A DNA stretch of 64,000 bases, from positions 102,250-166,249 of the forward strand of contig NZ_BMNT01000022.1 in the NCBI RefSeq assembly GCF_014646695.1. The letters run 5' to 3'. Shown here piece after piece: positions 52,596 through 61,200 of this stretch (positions within the stretch are counted from its first letter, which is position 1; every line of letters starts with the position of its first letter). A program made the position numbers and the translations under genes. Below the pieces are notes generated by a model that did not search any database, was not told where the DNA came from, and saw nothing but the letters and a program-made list of their open reading frames with translations. This DNA is from Sphaerisporangium melleum (lineage in GTDB: Bacteria; Actinomycetota; Actinomycetes; Streptosporangiales; Streptosporangiaceae).

Positions 52596-53369
52596 ATGGA
52601 CCTGAACGGAGCAGCAGCAATCATCTCAGGCGGCGCCAGCGGCCTCGGCGAGGCCACGGCCCGTGAGCTCGCGGGCGCGGGCGCGACCGTCGTGGTCGCC
52701 GACCTGAACGCCGAGCGGGGCAAGGCCATCGCCGACGAGCTCGGCGGCCTCTTCGTACAGACCGACGTCGCCGACGAGTCCTCGGTGCAGGCGGCCGTGG
52801 ACGCCGCCGTCGCGACCGGCAAGCCCTTGCGGGCGGTCGTCAACAGCGCGGGCATCGGCTGGGCCGCGCGCACCGTGGCCAGGGACGGCTCGCCGCACGA
52901 CCTGGCGAGCTACCGCAAGGTGATCGACATCAACCTGATCGGCACCTTCAACCTCATGCGCATCGGCGCGGCGGCCATGGCGAGGACCGAGCCGGTGGAC
53001 GCCGACGGCCAGCGCGGCGTGGTGGTCAACACCGCGTCGGTGGCCGGCATCGAGGGGCAGACCGGCCAGGTCGCCTACTCCGCCTCCAAGGGCGGCATCA
53101 TCGGCATGACCCTGCCCGCGGCACGCGACCTGGCCGCCGTCGGTGTCCGGGTGCTCACCATCTGCCCCGGCATCATCGACACGCCCATCTACGGCTCCGG
53201 GCCGGAGGCCGAGGCGTTCAAGGCCAAGCTGTCGGCGCCGGTGCCGTTCCCCAAGCGGATGGGCCGGGCGTCGGAGTTCGGCCACCTGGTGCGGGCCCTG
53301 GTCGAGAACGACTACATGAACGGCGAGGTCATCCGCTTCGACGGCGGAATCCGCTTCCAGCCCAAGTGA
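52596..53369 (+). CDS. SDR oxidoreductase, 3-hydroxyacyl-CoA dehydrogenase (HSD10-like)
   Basis: 257 residues. Cofactor motif SGGASGLGEATA, Asp after strand 2 (VVVADLNAER) indicating NAD(H), catalytic Ser in NTASVAGIEGQ, YxxxK as YSASK, and a C-terminal TPIYGSGPE/FPKRMGRASEF pattern typical of type II 3-hydroxyacyl-CoA dehydrogenases. Followed by an enoyl-CoA hydratase 31 bases downstream; together they would carry out adjacent beta-oxidation steps. Confidence 0.88.
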   Translation: MDLNGAAAIISGGASGLGEATARELAGAGATVVVADLNAERGKAIADELGGLFVQTDVADESSVQAAVDAAVATGKPLRAVVNSAGIGWAARTVARDGSPHDLASYRKVIDINLIGTFNLMRIGAAAMARTEPVDADGQRGVVVNTASVAGIEGQTGQVAYSASKGGIIGMTLPAARDLAAVGVRVLTICPGIIDTPIYGSGPEAEAFKAKLSAPVPFPKRMGRASEFGHLVRALVENDYMNGEVIRFDGGIRFQPK

Positions 53370-53399
53370 GCCCCGCCAACCGCGAACCGGAGGTACAGC

Positions 53400-54164
53400 G
53401 TGTCTGACGAGCTTCTCGTCGAGGTGGACGGCGGTGTCGCCGTCATCACGATCAACCGGCCGCAGGCCAGGAACGCCATCAACGGCGCCGTCGCGCGCGC
53501 GATGGTGGCGGCGCTGGACGAGCTGGAGGAACGCAAGGACGTCTCGGCGTACGTCCTGACCGGCGCGGGCGGGAACTTCTCCGCCGGCATGGACCTCAAG
53601 GGGTTTCTCAGCGGAGATTTCCCCGCGGTCGAGGGGCGCGGCTTCGGCGGCATCGTCGAGGCGCCGCCGAAGAAGCCGATCGTGGCCGCCGTCGAGGGCT
53701 ACGCGCTGGCCGGCGGCTTCGAGCTGGTGCTGTCCTGTGACATCGTCATCGCCTCCGAGGAGGCCAAGTTCGGCCTGCCGGAGCCCAAGCGCGGCCTGAT
53801 GGCCGGCGCGGGCGGCGTGATGCGCCTGCCGCGTCGCATCCCCTACCACGTCGCCATGGAGATCGCCCTCACCGGCGACTTCTATCCGGCGGCGCGCCTG
53901 CGGGAGCTGGGCCTGGTCAACCAGGTCACCCCGGCGGGCGGCGCGCTGGCGGCGGCCAAGGAGTTCGCCGCCAAGATCGCCGCCAACGCCCCGCTGTCGC
54001 TGCTCGCGACCAAGCGGATCATGGTCGAGTCGGCCGACTGGCCGCTGGACGAGATGTTCGCTCGCCAGGCGGAGATCATGAACCCGGTGTTCGGGTCCAA
54101 GGACGCCATGGAGGGCGCCGCGGCGTTCGCCGAGAAGCGCGCGCCCCGCTGGACCGGGGAGTGA
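53400..54164 (+). CDS. Enoyl-CoA hydratase/isomerase family protein
   Basis: 254 residues of crotonase fold. Oxyanion-hole segment GNFSAGMDLKGF, second one YALAGGFELVLSCDIVIAS, and catalytic region FGLPEPKRGLMAGAGGVMRL with the Glu (PEPKRG) in place. GTG 53400 has a GGAGG ribosome site. Substrate probably a medium-chain acyl-CoA; exact specificity cannot be read. Ends at a strong terminator. Confidence 0.9.
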   Translation: MSDELLVEVDGGVAVITINRPQARNAINGAVARAMVAALDELEERKDVSAYVLTGAGGNFSAGMDLKGFLSGDFPAVEGRGFGGIVEAPPKKPIVAAVEGYALAGGFELVLSCDIVIASEEAKFGLPEPKRGLMAGAGGVMRLPRRIPYHVAMEIALTGDFYPAARLRELGLVNQVTPAGGALAAAKEFAAKIAANAPLSLLATKRIMVESADWPLDEMFARQAEIMNPVFGSKDAMEGAAAFAEKRAPRWTGE

Positions 54165-54186
54165 CCTGGCGTCCCACCGGTCCCGG

Positions 54187-54217
54187 AAGGCGCATGTCCC
54201 GCGCGGACATGCGCCTT
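54187..54217 (+). terminator. Terminator after the enoyl-CoA hydratase gene
   Basis: Perfect 13-bp stem 54187-54199 with 54205-54217, 5-base loop, ending in TTTC. Confidence 0.75.
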
Positions 54218-54234
54218 TCGCGTGGCGGGGAAAT

Positions 54235-54262
54235 CGCGGGTTAAACCCGCGGAGCTTACGGT
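54235..54262 (+). promoter_or_regulatory. Palindromic operator and promoter of rhomboid-blaI2 operon
   Basis: Perfect inverted repeat CGCGGGTT-A-AACCCGCG (54235-54251) just upstream of a -10-like TACGGT (54257-54262). It would overlap the -35 region, as expected for a repressor such as the co-encoded BlaI-type protein. Confidence 0.5.
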
Positions 54263-54308
54263 AAAGGGAGAGCAAAAAGCGTTCCAGCCCGCGATCGCGA
54301 GGAGACCG

Positions 54309-54950
54309 ATGAACGACTACGCGACCAGAGCAGGAACGCCCGCCGCCTCCACGGGCCAGGTGGTGCGGCGGCGGCTCGTCGACCTCGCCACCGGGGCCCT
54401 CGGCGCGGCCATCGTCATCGCCCTGCTGGTGGGCGCCGAATGGGCCGTCGAGATCGCCGACTACATCCTCCCGGAGAACCTCGACCAGTACGGGATCCGC
54501 CCGCACGATGTGAACGGGCTGAGCGGCATCCTGTTCGCGCCCTTCCTGCACGCGGGCTTCGGCCACCTCATGGCCAACACCGTGCCACTGGCCATCCTCG
54601 GGTTCCTCGCCGCCCTGCGCGGCCTGGGACGCTTCACCCTGGCCAGCCTGATCATCATCGTGGTGAGCGGAGCCGGCGTGTGGCTGATCAGCCCGCCCGG
54701 CATCACTCTCGGCGCGAGCGGCCTGGTCTTCGGCTACTTCGGCTACGTCGTGACGCGCGGACTGTTCGACCGGCACCCGCTGGACATCGCGCTCGGCGTC
54801 GGCGTCGCCGTCCTGTACTACTCGCTCATCGAGGGTGTGCTGCCCGGCCAGCCCGGCATCTCCTGGCAGGCCCACCTGTTCGGGCTGGTCGGCGGAGTGA
54901 TCGCCGCCTGGACGCTGCGGCGCAGGAAGCGCGCGGTGACGCCGGGGTGA
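54309..54950 (+). CDS. Rhomboid-family intramembrane serine protease
   Basis: 213 residues with six membrane helices. The first HAGFGHLMANTVPL segment carries the oxyanion His/Asn, the catalytic Ser is in TLGASGLVFGYFGY, and the catalytic His is in SWQAHLFGLVGG. ATG 54309 has GAGGAGA upstream. The stop overlaps the start of a BlaI-type regulator by 4 bases (GTGA), an unusual pairing, since BlaI partners are normally M56 metallopeptidases. Confidence 0.9.
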   Translation: MNDYATRAGTPAASTGQVVRRRLVDLATGALGAAIVIALLVGAEWAVEIADYILPENLDQYGIRPHDVNGLSGILFAPFLHAGFGHLMANTVPLAILGFLAALRGLGRFTLASLIIIVVSGAGVWLISPPGITLGASGLVFGYFGYVVTRGLFDRHPLDIALGVGVAVLYYSLIEGVLPGQPGISWQAHLFGLVGGVIAAWTLRRRKRAVTPG

Positions 54951-55417
54951 CCACCGAAGGACGAATATCCCGGACGCCGGACGGTCCGGTGCGCGCCAAT
55001 TCCGGCGTGTTCGTCCTGGGGACGTTGGAGCGCGCCATCATGGAAGTGCTCTGGGACTCCGCGGAGCCTCTGCTCGTGCGCGAGGTGCAGAGCGCGCTCA
55101 ACGCCCGCGCCGGCAAATCTCTCGCCTACACCACCGTGCAGACCGTCGCGGAGCGGCTCGTCCGCAAAGGACTGCTCGGCCGCGCCGCCGAGCGCAAGGC
55201 GTTCCGCTACTGGGCGCGGCGCTCGCGCGACGAGCACGTCACCGCGGCCATGCTGGCCGCCCTGGCCGAGACCGACGACCGGGCCCCGGTGCTGTCGTGC
55301 TTCGCGCGGAGCGTCGACCTGGACGACGCGCTGCGCCTGCTGGAGGAGCTCGCCCGCCGCACCGGTGAGAGCCCGCACCTGCCCGGGCCCGGGTGGGTGC
55401 CCCCGCCCACGACCTGA
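54947..55417 (+). CDS. BlaI/MecI-type transcriptional regulator
   Basis: 156 residues; somewhat longer than BlaI because of about 25 extra N-terminal and 15 C-terminal residues. Winged helix: FVLGTLERAIMEVLWDSAEP and LAYTTVQTVAERLVRKGLL; dimerisation helices follow (DEHVTAAMLAALAETDDRAP). Coupled to the rhomboid protease, which may process it or a partner on a membrane signal (inference). Confidence 0.85.
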   Translation: MTTEGRISRTPDGPVRANSGVFVLGTLERAIMEVLWDSAEPLLVREVQSALNARAGKSLAYTTVQTVAERLVRKGLLGRAAERKAFRYWARRSRDEHVTAAMLAALAETDDRAPVLSCFARSVDLDDALRLLEELARRTGESPHLPGPGWVPPPTT

Positions 55418-55445
55418 ACGGCCGGGGGCGGGGCGCCGGGAGCGG

Positions 55446-56558
<1,113 letters not shown>

Positions 56559-56565
56559 CTAACCT

Positions 56566-56571
56566 AGATTA
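56566..56571 (-). promoter_or_regulatory. -10 box of serC, leaderless type
   Basis: TAATCT on the minus strand, 7 bases before GTG 56558. Confidence 0.5.
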
Positions 56572-56678
56572 GTGAGCCCTCCATGTGCTCACGCCGCCGG
56601 TCCGAATCGTGAGATGCGTGCGCGTGTCGCGGGCCGGGCGCCCTCCCGTGCCCCTGCACGGCCCCTGGGCACGCGAAA

Positions 56679-56703
56679 GGCCCGCAACCGGGGGCTGCGG
56701 GCC
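56679..56703 (-). terminator. Terminator of citrate synthase 2 gene
   Basis: GGCCCGCA / TGCGGGCC stem (56679-56686 with 56696-56703) followed on the minus strand by TTTCG. Confidence 0.7.
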
Positions 56704-56787
56704 CTGTTGGGCGTCTTCGGTCCGTGCGGCCGTCCCTGTGGGGGAGGGGCGGCGTCCGGGCGCCGGGGGACGGCCGGTATCGGGGGG

Positions 56788-57894
56788 TCAGATCGTGCCG
56801 ATGACCTCGCCGGCACCGGGCACGTCGTCGATCGAGCGCTGCGGCGGGCCGACGTACTTGGCGCTTGGGCGGACGAGCCTGCCCGTGCGCTTCTGCTCCA
56901 GGATGTGCGCCGCCCACCCGGCGGTGCGGGCGCAGGTGAACATCGAGGTGAACATGTGCGGGGGAACCTCGGCGAAGTCCAGGATGATCGCGGCCCAGAA
57001 CTCCACGTTCGTGGCCAGGACGCGGTCGGGCTTGCGCGCGTGCAGCTCGGCCAGGGCGGCCTTCTCCAGCGCGCACGCCACCTCGTACCGGGGGGCGTTC
57101 AGCTCCTGGGCGGTGCGGCGCAGCACGCGGGCGCGCGGGTCCTCGGCCCGGTAGACCCGGTGGCCGAAGCCCATGAGCCGCTCGCCGCTGTCCAGCGCCT
57201 GCTTGACGTAGGTCTCGGCGCTGCCGATGCGCTCGACCTCCTCGATCATGTGCAGCACGCGCGCCGGGGCGCCGCCGTGCAGCGGGCCGGACATGGCGCC
57301 CACCGCACCCGACAGGGCGGCGGAGACGTCGGCGCCGGTGGAGGCGATGACACGGGCGGTGAACGTGGAGGCGTTCATGCCGTGCTCGGCCGCGCTGGTC
57401 CAGTACGCGTCGATGGCCTTGACGTGCTTGGGGTCGGGCTCACCGCGCCAGCGGACCATGAAGCGCTCGACGATCGTCTTGGCCTGGTCGACCCGCGACT
57501 GCGGGACCATCGGCAGGCCGAGGCCGCGGGCCGACTGGGCGACGAACGACAGCGCGGTCACCGAGGCCCTGGCGAGGTCGTCGCGGGCCTGGTCCTCGTC
57601 GATGTCCAGGAGCTGGCGGAAACCGAGCGACGGAGCCAGCATCGCCAGGGCGGCCTGGACGTCCACGCGGATGTCACCGGAATGGACGGGGATGGGGTAC
57701 GGCTCGGCCGGGGGAAGGCCGGGCTGGAACTTGTTGTCGACCAGCAGGCCCCATACGTGACCGTAGGTGACGCGGCCGACAAGCTCTTCGATGTCGACGC
57801 CCCTGTAGCGCAGGGCGCCCCCTTCTTTGTCCGGTTCCGCGATCTCGGTCTCGAACGCTACAACGCCTTCGAGTCCGGGTTTGAAGTCGGACAT
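56788..57894 (-). CDS. citA: Citrate synthase 2
   Basis: 368 residues, the short actinobacterial citrate-synthase-like form. Condenses acetyl-CoA and oxaloacetate. Catalytic His in MSGPLHGGAPARV, oxaloacetate His in MGFGHRVYRAEDPRARVL, and the acid/base Asp in the WAAIILDFAEVPP segment. A GGGAGG ribosome site precedes the ATG. It is divergent from pdxH. A paralogue of the main GltA elsewhere in the genome is likely. Confidence 0.92.
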   Translation of the reverse strand: MSDFKPGLEGVVAFETEIAEPDKEGGALRYRGVDIEELVGRVTYGHVWGLLVDNKFQPGLPPAEPYPIPVHSGDIRVDVQAALAMLAPSLGFRQLLDIDEDQARDDLARASVTALSFVAQSARGLGLPMVPQSRVDQAKTIVERFMVRWRGEPDPKHVKAIDAYWTSAAEHGMNASTFTARVIASTGADVSAALSGAVGAMSGPLHGGAPARVLHMIEEVERIGSAETYVKQALDSGERLMGFGHRVYRAEDPRARVLRRTAQELNAPRYEVACALEKAALAELHARKPDRVLATNVEFWAAIILDFAEVPPHMFTSMFTCARTAGWAAHILEQKRTGRLVRPSAKYVGPPQRSIDDVPGAGEVIGTI

Positions 57895-58037
57895 TCTCGG
57901 CCGCCTCCCTTTCTTGAAGTCAAAGCCTTGATGTCGAGATACCGGCGGGTCATATTCAACCCCCTCGGCCTGGGTGCCGTGCCGCGAGGGCCCGACGAAA
58001 CGCGATCCCCCTGGTAGGGGGTGCCGCTTCGGTCAGG

Positions 58038-58718
58038 GTGCCGGACGCGGAAGAATACCGGTCTGTGGATGCCGCATCGAGCCCGCCGCCGTTCGCGGGG
58101 CTCCGCCGTACATACGAAGGACAGCCGCTGCGGGAGGCCGATCTCGCGGCCGAGCCGGTCGCGCAGTTCGCGACGTGGTTCGCCGAGGCCATCGAGGCAG
58201 GGCTTCCCGAACCGAACGCCATGGTGCTCGCCACCTCCTCCGCCGGGGGCCGCCCCACCGCGAGGACCGTCCTGCTCAAGGGTCATGATCAGGAAGGCTT
58301 CGTCTTCTACACCAACTACGAGTCGCGCAAGGGCCGTGACCTGACGGAGAACCCTCGCGCCTGCCTGGTCTTCCCATGGCACCCCATGCGCCGCCAGGTG
58401 CGCGTGGAGGGCACCGTGGTGCGCCTGCCGCGAGAGGAGTCCGCCGCCTACTTCCATTCTCGCCCGTACGGCTCCCGTATCGGGGCCTGGGCCTCCCGCC
58501 AATCGGCGGTGGTGCGCTCCCGCGAGGAGCTGGACGAGCGCTACGGCCGGCTCGCCGAGCGCTGGCCGGAGGATCCGCCGCTGCCCGACTTCTGGGGCGG
58601 CTTCCGGGTGGTGCCGTCGGAGGTGGAGTTCTGGCAGGGGCAGATCGACCGCATGCACGACCGCCTGCGCTACCGCCGGACCGGCGACTCGTGGGTGGTG
58701 GAGCGCCTGGCCCCCTGA
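58038..58718 (+). CDS. pdxH: Pyridoxine/pyridoxamine 5'-phosphate oxidase
   Basis: 226 residues. FMN enzyme making pyridoxal 5'-phosphate. PNAMVLATSSAGGRPTARTV with VLLKGHDQEGFVFYTNYESR, the FMN/substrate motifs FPWHPMRRQVRVEG and SRQSAVVRSREELDER, and the C-terminal VERLAP signature. The GTG start at 58038 has no clear ribosome site. The divergent region to citA contains a CCCCCT-GGT-AGGGGG inverted repeat (about 58008-58022). Confidence 0.93.
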   Translation: MPDAEEYRSVDAASSPPPFAGLRRTYEGQPLREADLAAEPVAQFATWFAEAIEAGLPEPNAMVLATSSAGGRPTARTVLLKGHDQEGFVFYTNYESRKGRDLTENPRACLVFPWHPMRRQVRVEGTVVRLPREESAAYFHSRPYGSRIGAWASRQSAVVRSREELDERYGRLAERWPEDPPLPDFWGGFRVVPSEVEFWQGQIDRMHDRLRYRRTGDSWVVERLAP

Positions 58719-58810
58719 GCCCTCGCCCTCCCCCAGGCGTGGCCACCGTCCATGACCTGGGTAAAGTGTCCGGAGATTTGGCAAATGTCCGGCTTGGGGG
58801 AGTGGCGATC

Positions 58811-60064
58811 GTGCTGCAGTCGGTGCTGAAGCGGGTCGCCGTCGACACCCGTCCGCTGAGCACGCCGGCCTACCGGCGGCTGGTGGTCGGCCAGGGCGTC
58901 TCGTTCATCGGCTTCCAGCTCACCACCGTCGCGGTCAGCGCCCAGGTGTACGCCATCACCGGGTCCTCGCTGTGGGTCGGCCTGCTCGGCCCGGCCAACC
59001 TCATCCCGCTCGTGGTCTTCGGCCTGTGGGGCGGCGCCGTCGCCGACGCGGTGGACCGGCGCCGGCTGCTGCTGCTCGGCTCGGTCGTGGCCTGGGTCTC
59101 CACCGCGGCGCTGCTCGTGCACGCCTGGGCCCGGCTGGACAACGTGTACCTGATGCTCGTCATGGTCGCCCTGCAGTCGACCGGCTTCGCCGTCACCTCC
59201 CCGACCCGCGGCGCGATCATCCCGCGGCTGCTGCCCACCGGGCAGGTCGCGCCGGCCAACACACTGAACTTCCTGGTCAGCAGCGTCGGCACCGTGCTCG
59301 GACCGCTGCTCGCCGGCGTCGTGCTGGCCAAGTACGACTACGCCACGGCCTACCTCATCGACGCGCTGCTGTTCGGCGCCGGCTTCTACGCCGCCGTCCG
59401 CCTGCCCCGCCTGGCCCCCACCGGCGAGGTGTCCCGGCCGGGCCTGCGGTCGGTGGTGGACGGGCTGCGCTACATCGCGACGCGGCCGATCGTGATGATG
59501 TCCTTCGTGGTGGACATCATCGCCATGGCCTTCGCGCTGCCGCGCGCCCTGTACCCCGAGCTCACCGCCGAGCGCTTCGCCGGGTCCCCGGTCGCCTTCG
59601 GCTGGCTCTCCGCGAGCCTCGCGATCGGCGCCGTCGTGGCCGGGTTGTTCTCCGGCTGGGTCGGCAGGGTGCGCCGCCAGGGCCTCGCGCTGACCTTCGT
59701 CATCGCGCTGTGGGGCCTCACCGTCGCGGCGGCGGCCTTCGCGCAGCCACTGTGGCTGATCGTCACGCTGCTCGCCGTCGGCGGCGCCATCGACCTGGTG
59801 TCCGCGGTCTGGCGGCAGACCATCCTGCAGACCTACGCCCCCGACGAGATGCGCGGGCGCATGCAGGGGGTCTTCATGGTCGTCGTGGCCGGCGGCCCGC
59901 GCCTGGGCGACCTGCGGGCCGGCGCGACGGCCGGCGTCGTGGGGCTGGTGCCCGCCTGGGCGGGCGGCGGGCTGCTGTGCGCGGTGCTCGTCCTGGTCGC
60001 CGGGCTCGGCGTCGCGTCCTTCCGCCGCTACGACGCGGTGCGCGACGCCATGGTGCGGCCGTGA
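58811..60064 (+). CDS. MFS exporter (EntS/multidrug-like)
   Basis: 417 residues, 12 membrane helices. YRRLVVGQGVSFIGFQLTTV and GGAVADAVDRRRLLLL (motif A), and the DEMRGRMQGVFMVVVAGGPR segment, are typical of the EntS-like branch that exports siderophores or drugs. GTG 58811 is chosen for GGGGGAG 8 bases upstream. It lies 264 bases before ideR, so a siderophore link is conceivable but unsupported. Confidence 0.87.
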   Translation: MLQSVLKRVAVDTRPLSTPAYRRLVVGQGVSFIGFQLTTVAVSAQVYAITGSSLWVGLLGPANLIPLVVFGLWGGAVADAVDRRRLLLLGSVVAWVSTAALLVHAWARLDNVYLMLVMVALQSTGFAVTSPTRGAIIPRLLPTGQVAPANTLNFLVSSVGTVLGPLLAGVVLAKYDYATAYLIDALLFGAGFYAAVRLPRLAPTGEVSRPGLRSVVDGLRYIATRPIVMMSFVVDIIAMAFALPRALYPELTAERFAGSPVAFGWLSASLAIGAVVAGLFSGWVGRVRRQGLALTFVIALWGLTVAAAAFAQPLWLIVTLLAVGGAIDLVSAVWRQTILQTYAPDEMRGRMQGVFMVVVAGGPRLGDLRAGATAGVVGLVPAWAGGGLLCAVLVLVAGLGVASFRRYDAVRDAMVRP

Positions 60065-60327
60065 CCGGAGGACGGCGAGCACGCGGGGTGGCCCCGGCTT
60101 TCCCGGAGTAGAGGCGACGCAGTGGGCGAAGGATGCGATCCTAAGAGGGAGTCACTTGCTTTCCGCTGCCACGCTCGTTCCCCGTCTCACGCCGTTGTGT
60201 CGGTAGGTCTGCGTAAGCTCTGTCCGGACACCGGTCCGTGCCCCTGGAACAGAGCGTCCTCGGCCTGTCCGAACGGGCAAAACCCCAGGGAGCCGGACGT
60301 AGCATCTAATTCTGGAGGGGAGGAGCC

Positions 60328-61032
60328 TTGACCGCACACGGCCTGATCGACACCACTGAGATGTACCTCCGCACGATCTTCGAGCTGCAGGAGGAGGGGA
60401 TCACCCCTCTACGGGCCCGCATCGCCGAGCGGCTGCAGCAGAGCGGCCCCACGGTCAGCCAGACGGTGGCCCGCATGGAGCGCGACGGTCTGGTCCGCGT
60501 CGAGGGCGACCGTCACCTGACCCTGACGGCGCTCGGGCGCACGCTCGCCACACGGGTGATGCGCAAGCACCGGCTGGCCGAGTGCCTGCTCACCCAGGTC
60601 ATCGGCCTCCCTTGGGAAGAGGTGCACGTCGAGGCGTGCCGCTGGGAGCACGTCATGTCCGAGTCGGTGGAGTCCCGCCTGGTCACCCTGCTCGGCAACC
60701 CGGTGGTGTGCCCGCACGGCAACCCCATCCCCGGGCTGGACGAGCTCGGGGTCGAAGGGCCCGACTCCTCCGTCGAGGAGGTCATCGCCGCCATGGCCGA
60801 TCTCGCCGGTCCCAGTGGCATAGCCGTAGTCGTGCGGCGAATTAGCGAACAAGTGCAAAGTGATCCTGCTGTGATGCTTAAACTCAAGCAAGTTGGGATA
60901 CAACCCGGACGCGAGGTGACGCTCGCGGCGAGCGACGACGGTGTACGGGTGACAGGTGACGATGAAGCGCACAACACGCCCGCGGAGTTCCCGCGAGATG
61001 TCGCTGCGCATGTCTTCGTCTCCCGGCGCTGA
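60328..61032 (+). CDS. ideR: Iron-dependent DtxR-family regulator
   Basis: 234 residues, the full three-domain IdeR/DmdR length. HTH (IAERLQQSGPTVSQTVARME), metal-binding dimerisation domain with HRLAECLL, CRWEHVMSESVESRL and VVCPHGNPIPG (metal ligands Cys, Glu, His), and a C-terminal SH3-like domain. Iron-loaded protein represses siderophore and uptake genes. It starts at TTG 60328 behind a very strong GGAGGGGAGGAG ribosome site; a weak start codon with a strong site may set its level. Confidence 0.93.
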   Translation: MTAHGLIDTTEMYLRTIFELQEEGITPLRARIAERLQQSGPTVSQTVARMERDGLVRVEGDRHLTLTALGRTLATRVMRKHRLAECLLTQVIGLPWEEVHVEACRWEHVMSESVESRLVTLLGNPVVCPHGNPIPGLDELGVEGPDSSVEEVIAAMADLAGPSGIAVVVRRISEQVQSDPAVMLKLKQVGIQPGREVTLAASDDGVRVTGDDEAHNTPAEFPRDVAAHVFVSRR

Positions 61033-61200
61033 CCGACCGATGCTCGTCCGGTCGCATCCCAGTAGGGGGTTCCCCTTTCTCTTGTTCCGCAGCCCCGTCT
61101 TCCCCGAGCCTTCCGGCGGCCGCCGTCCGGCCGCCGGGGCCCACGCAGGAGCGCACGTGGTCGCCTTTGCCCATGCCCCTCTCCGAGGGGTGGCCGCCCG

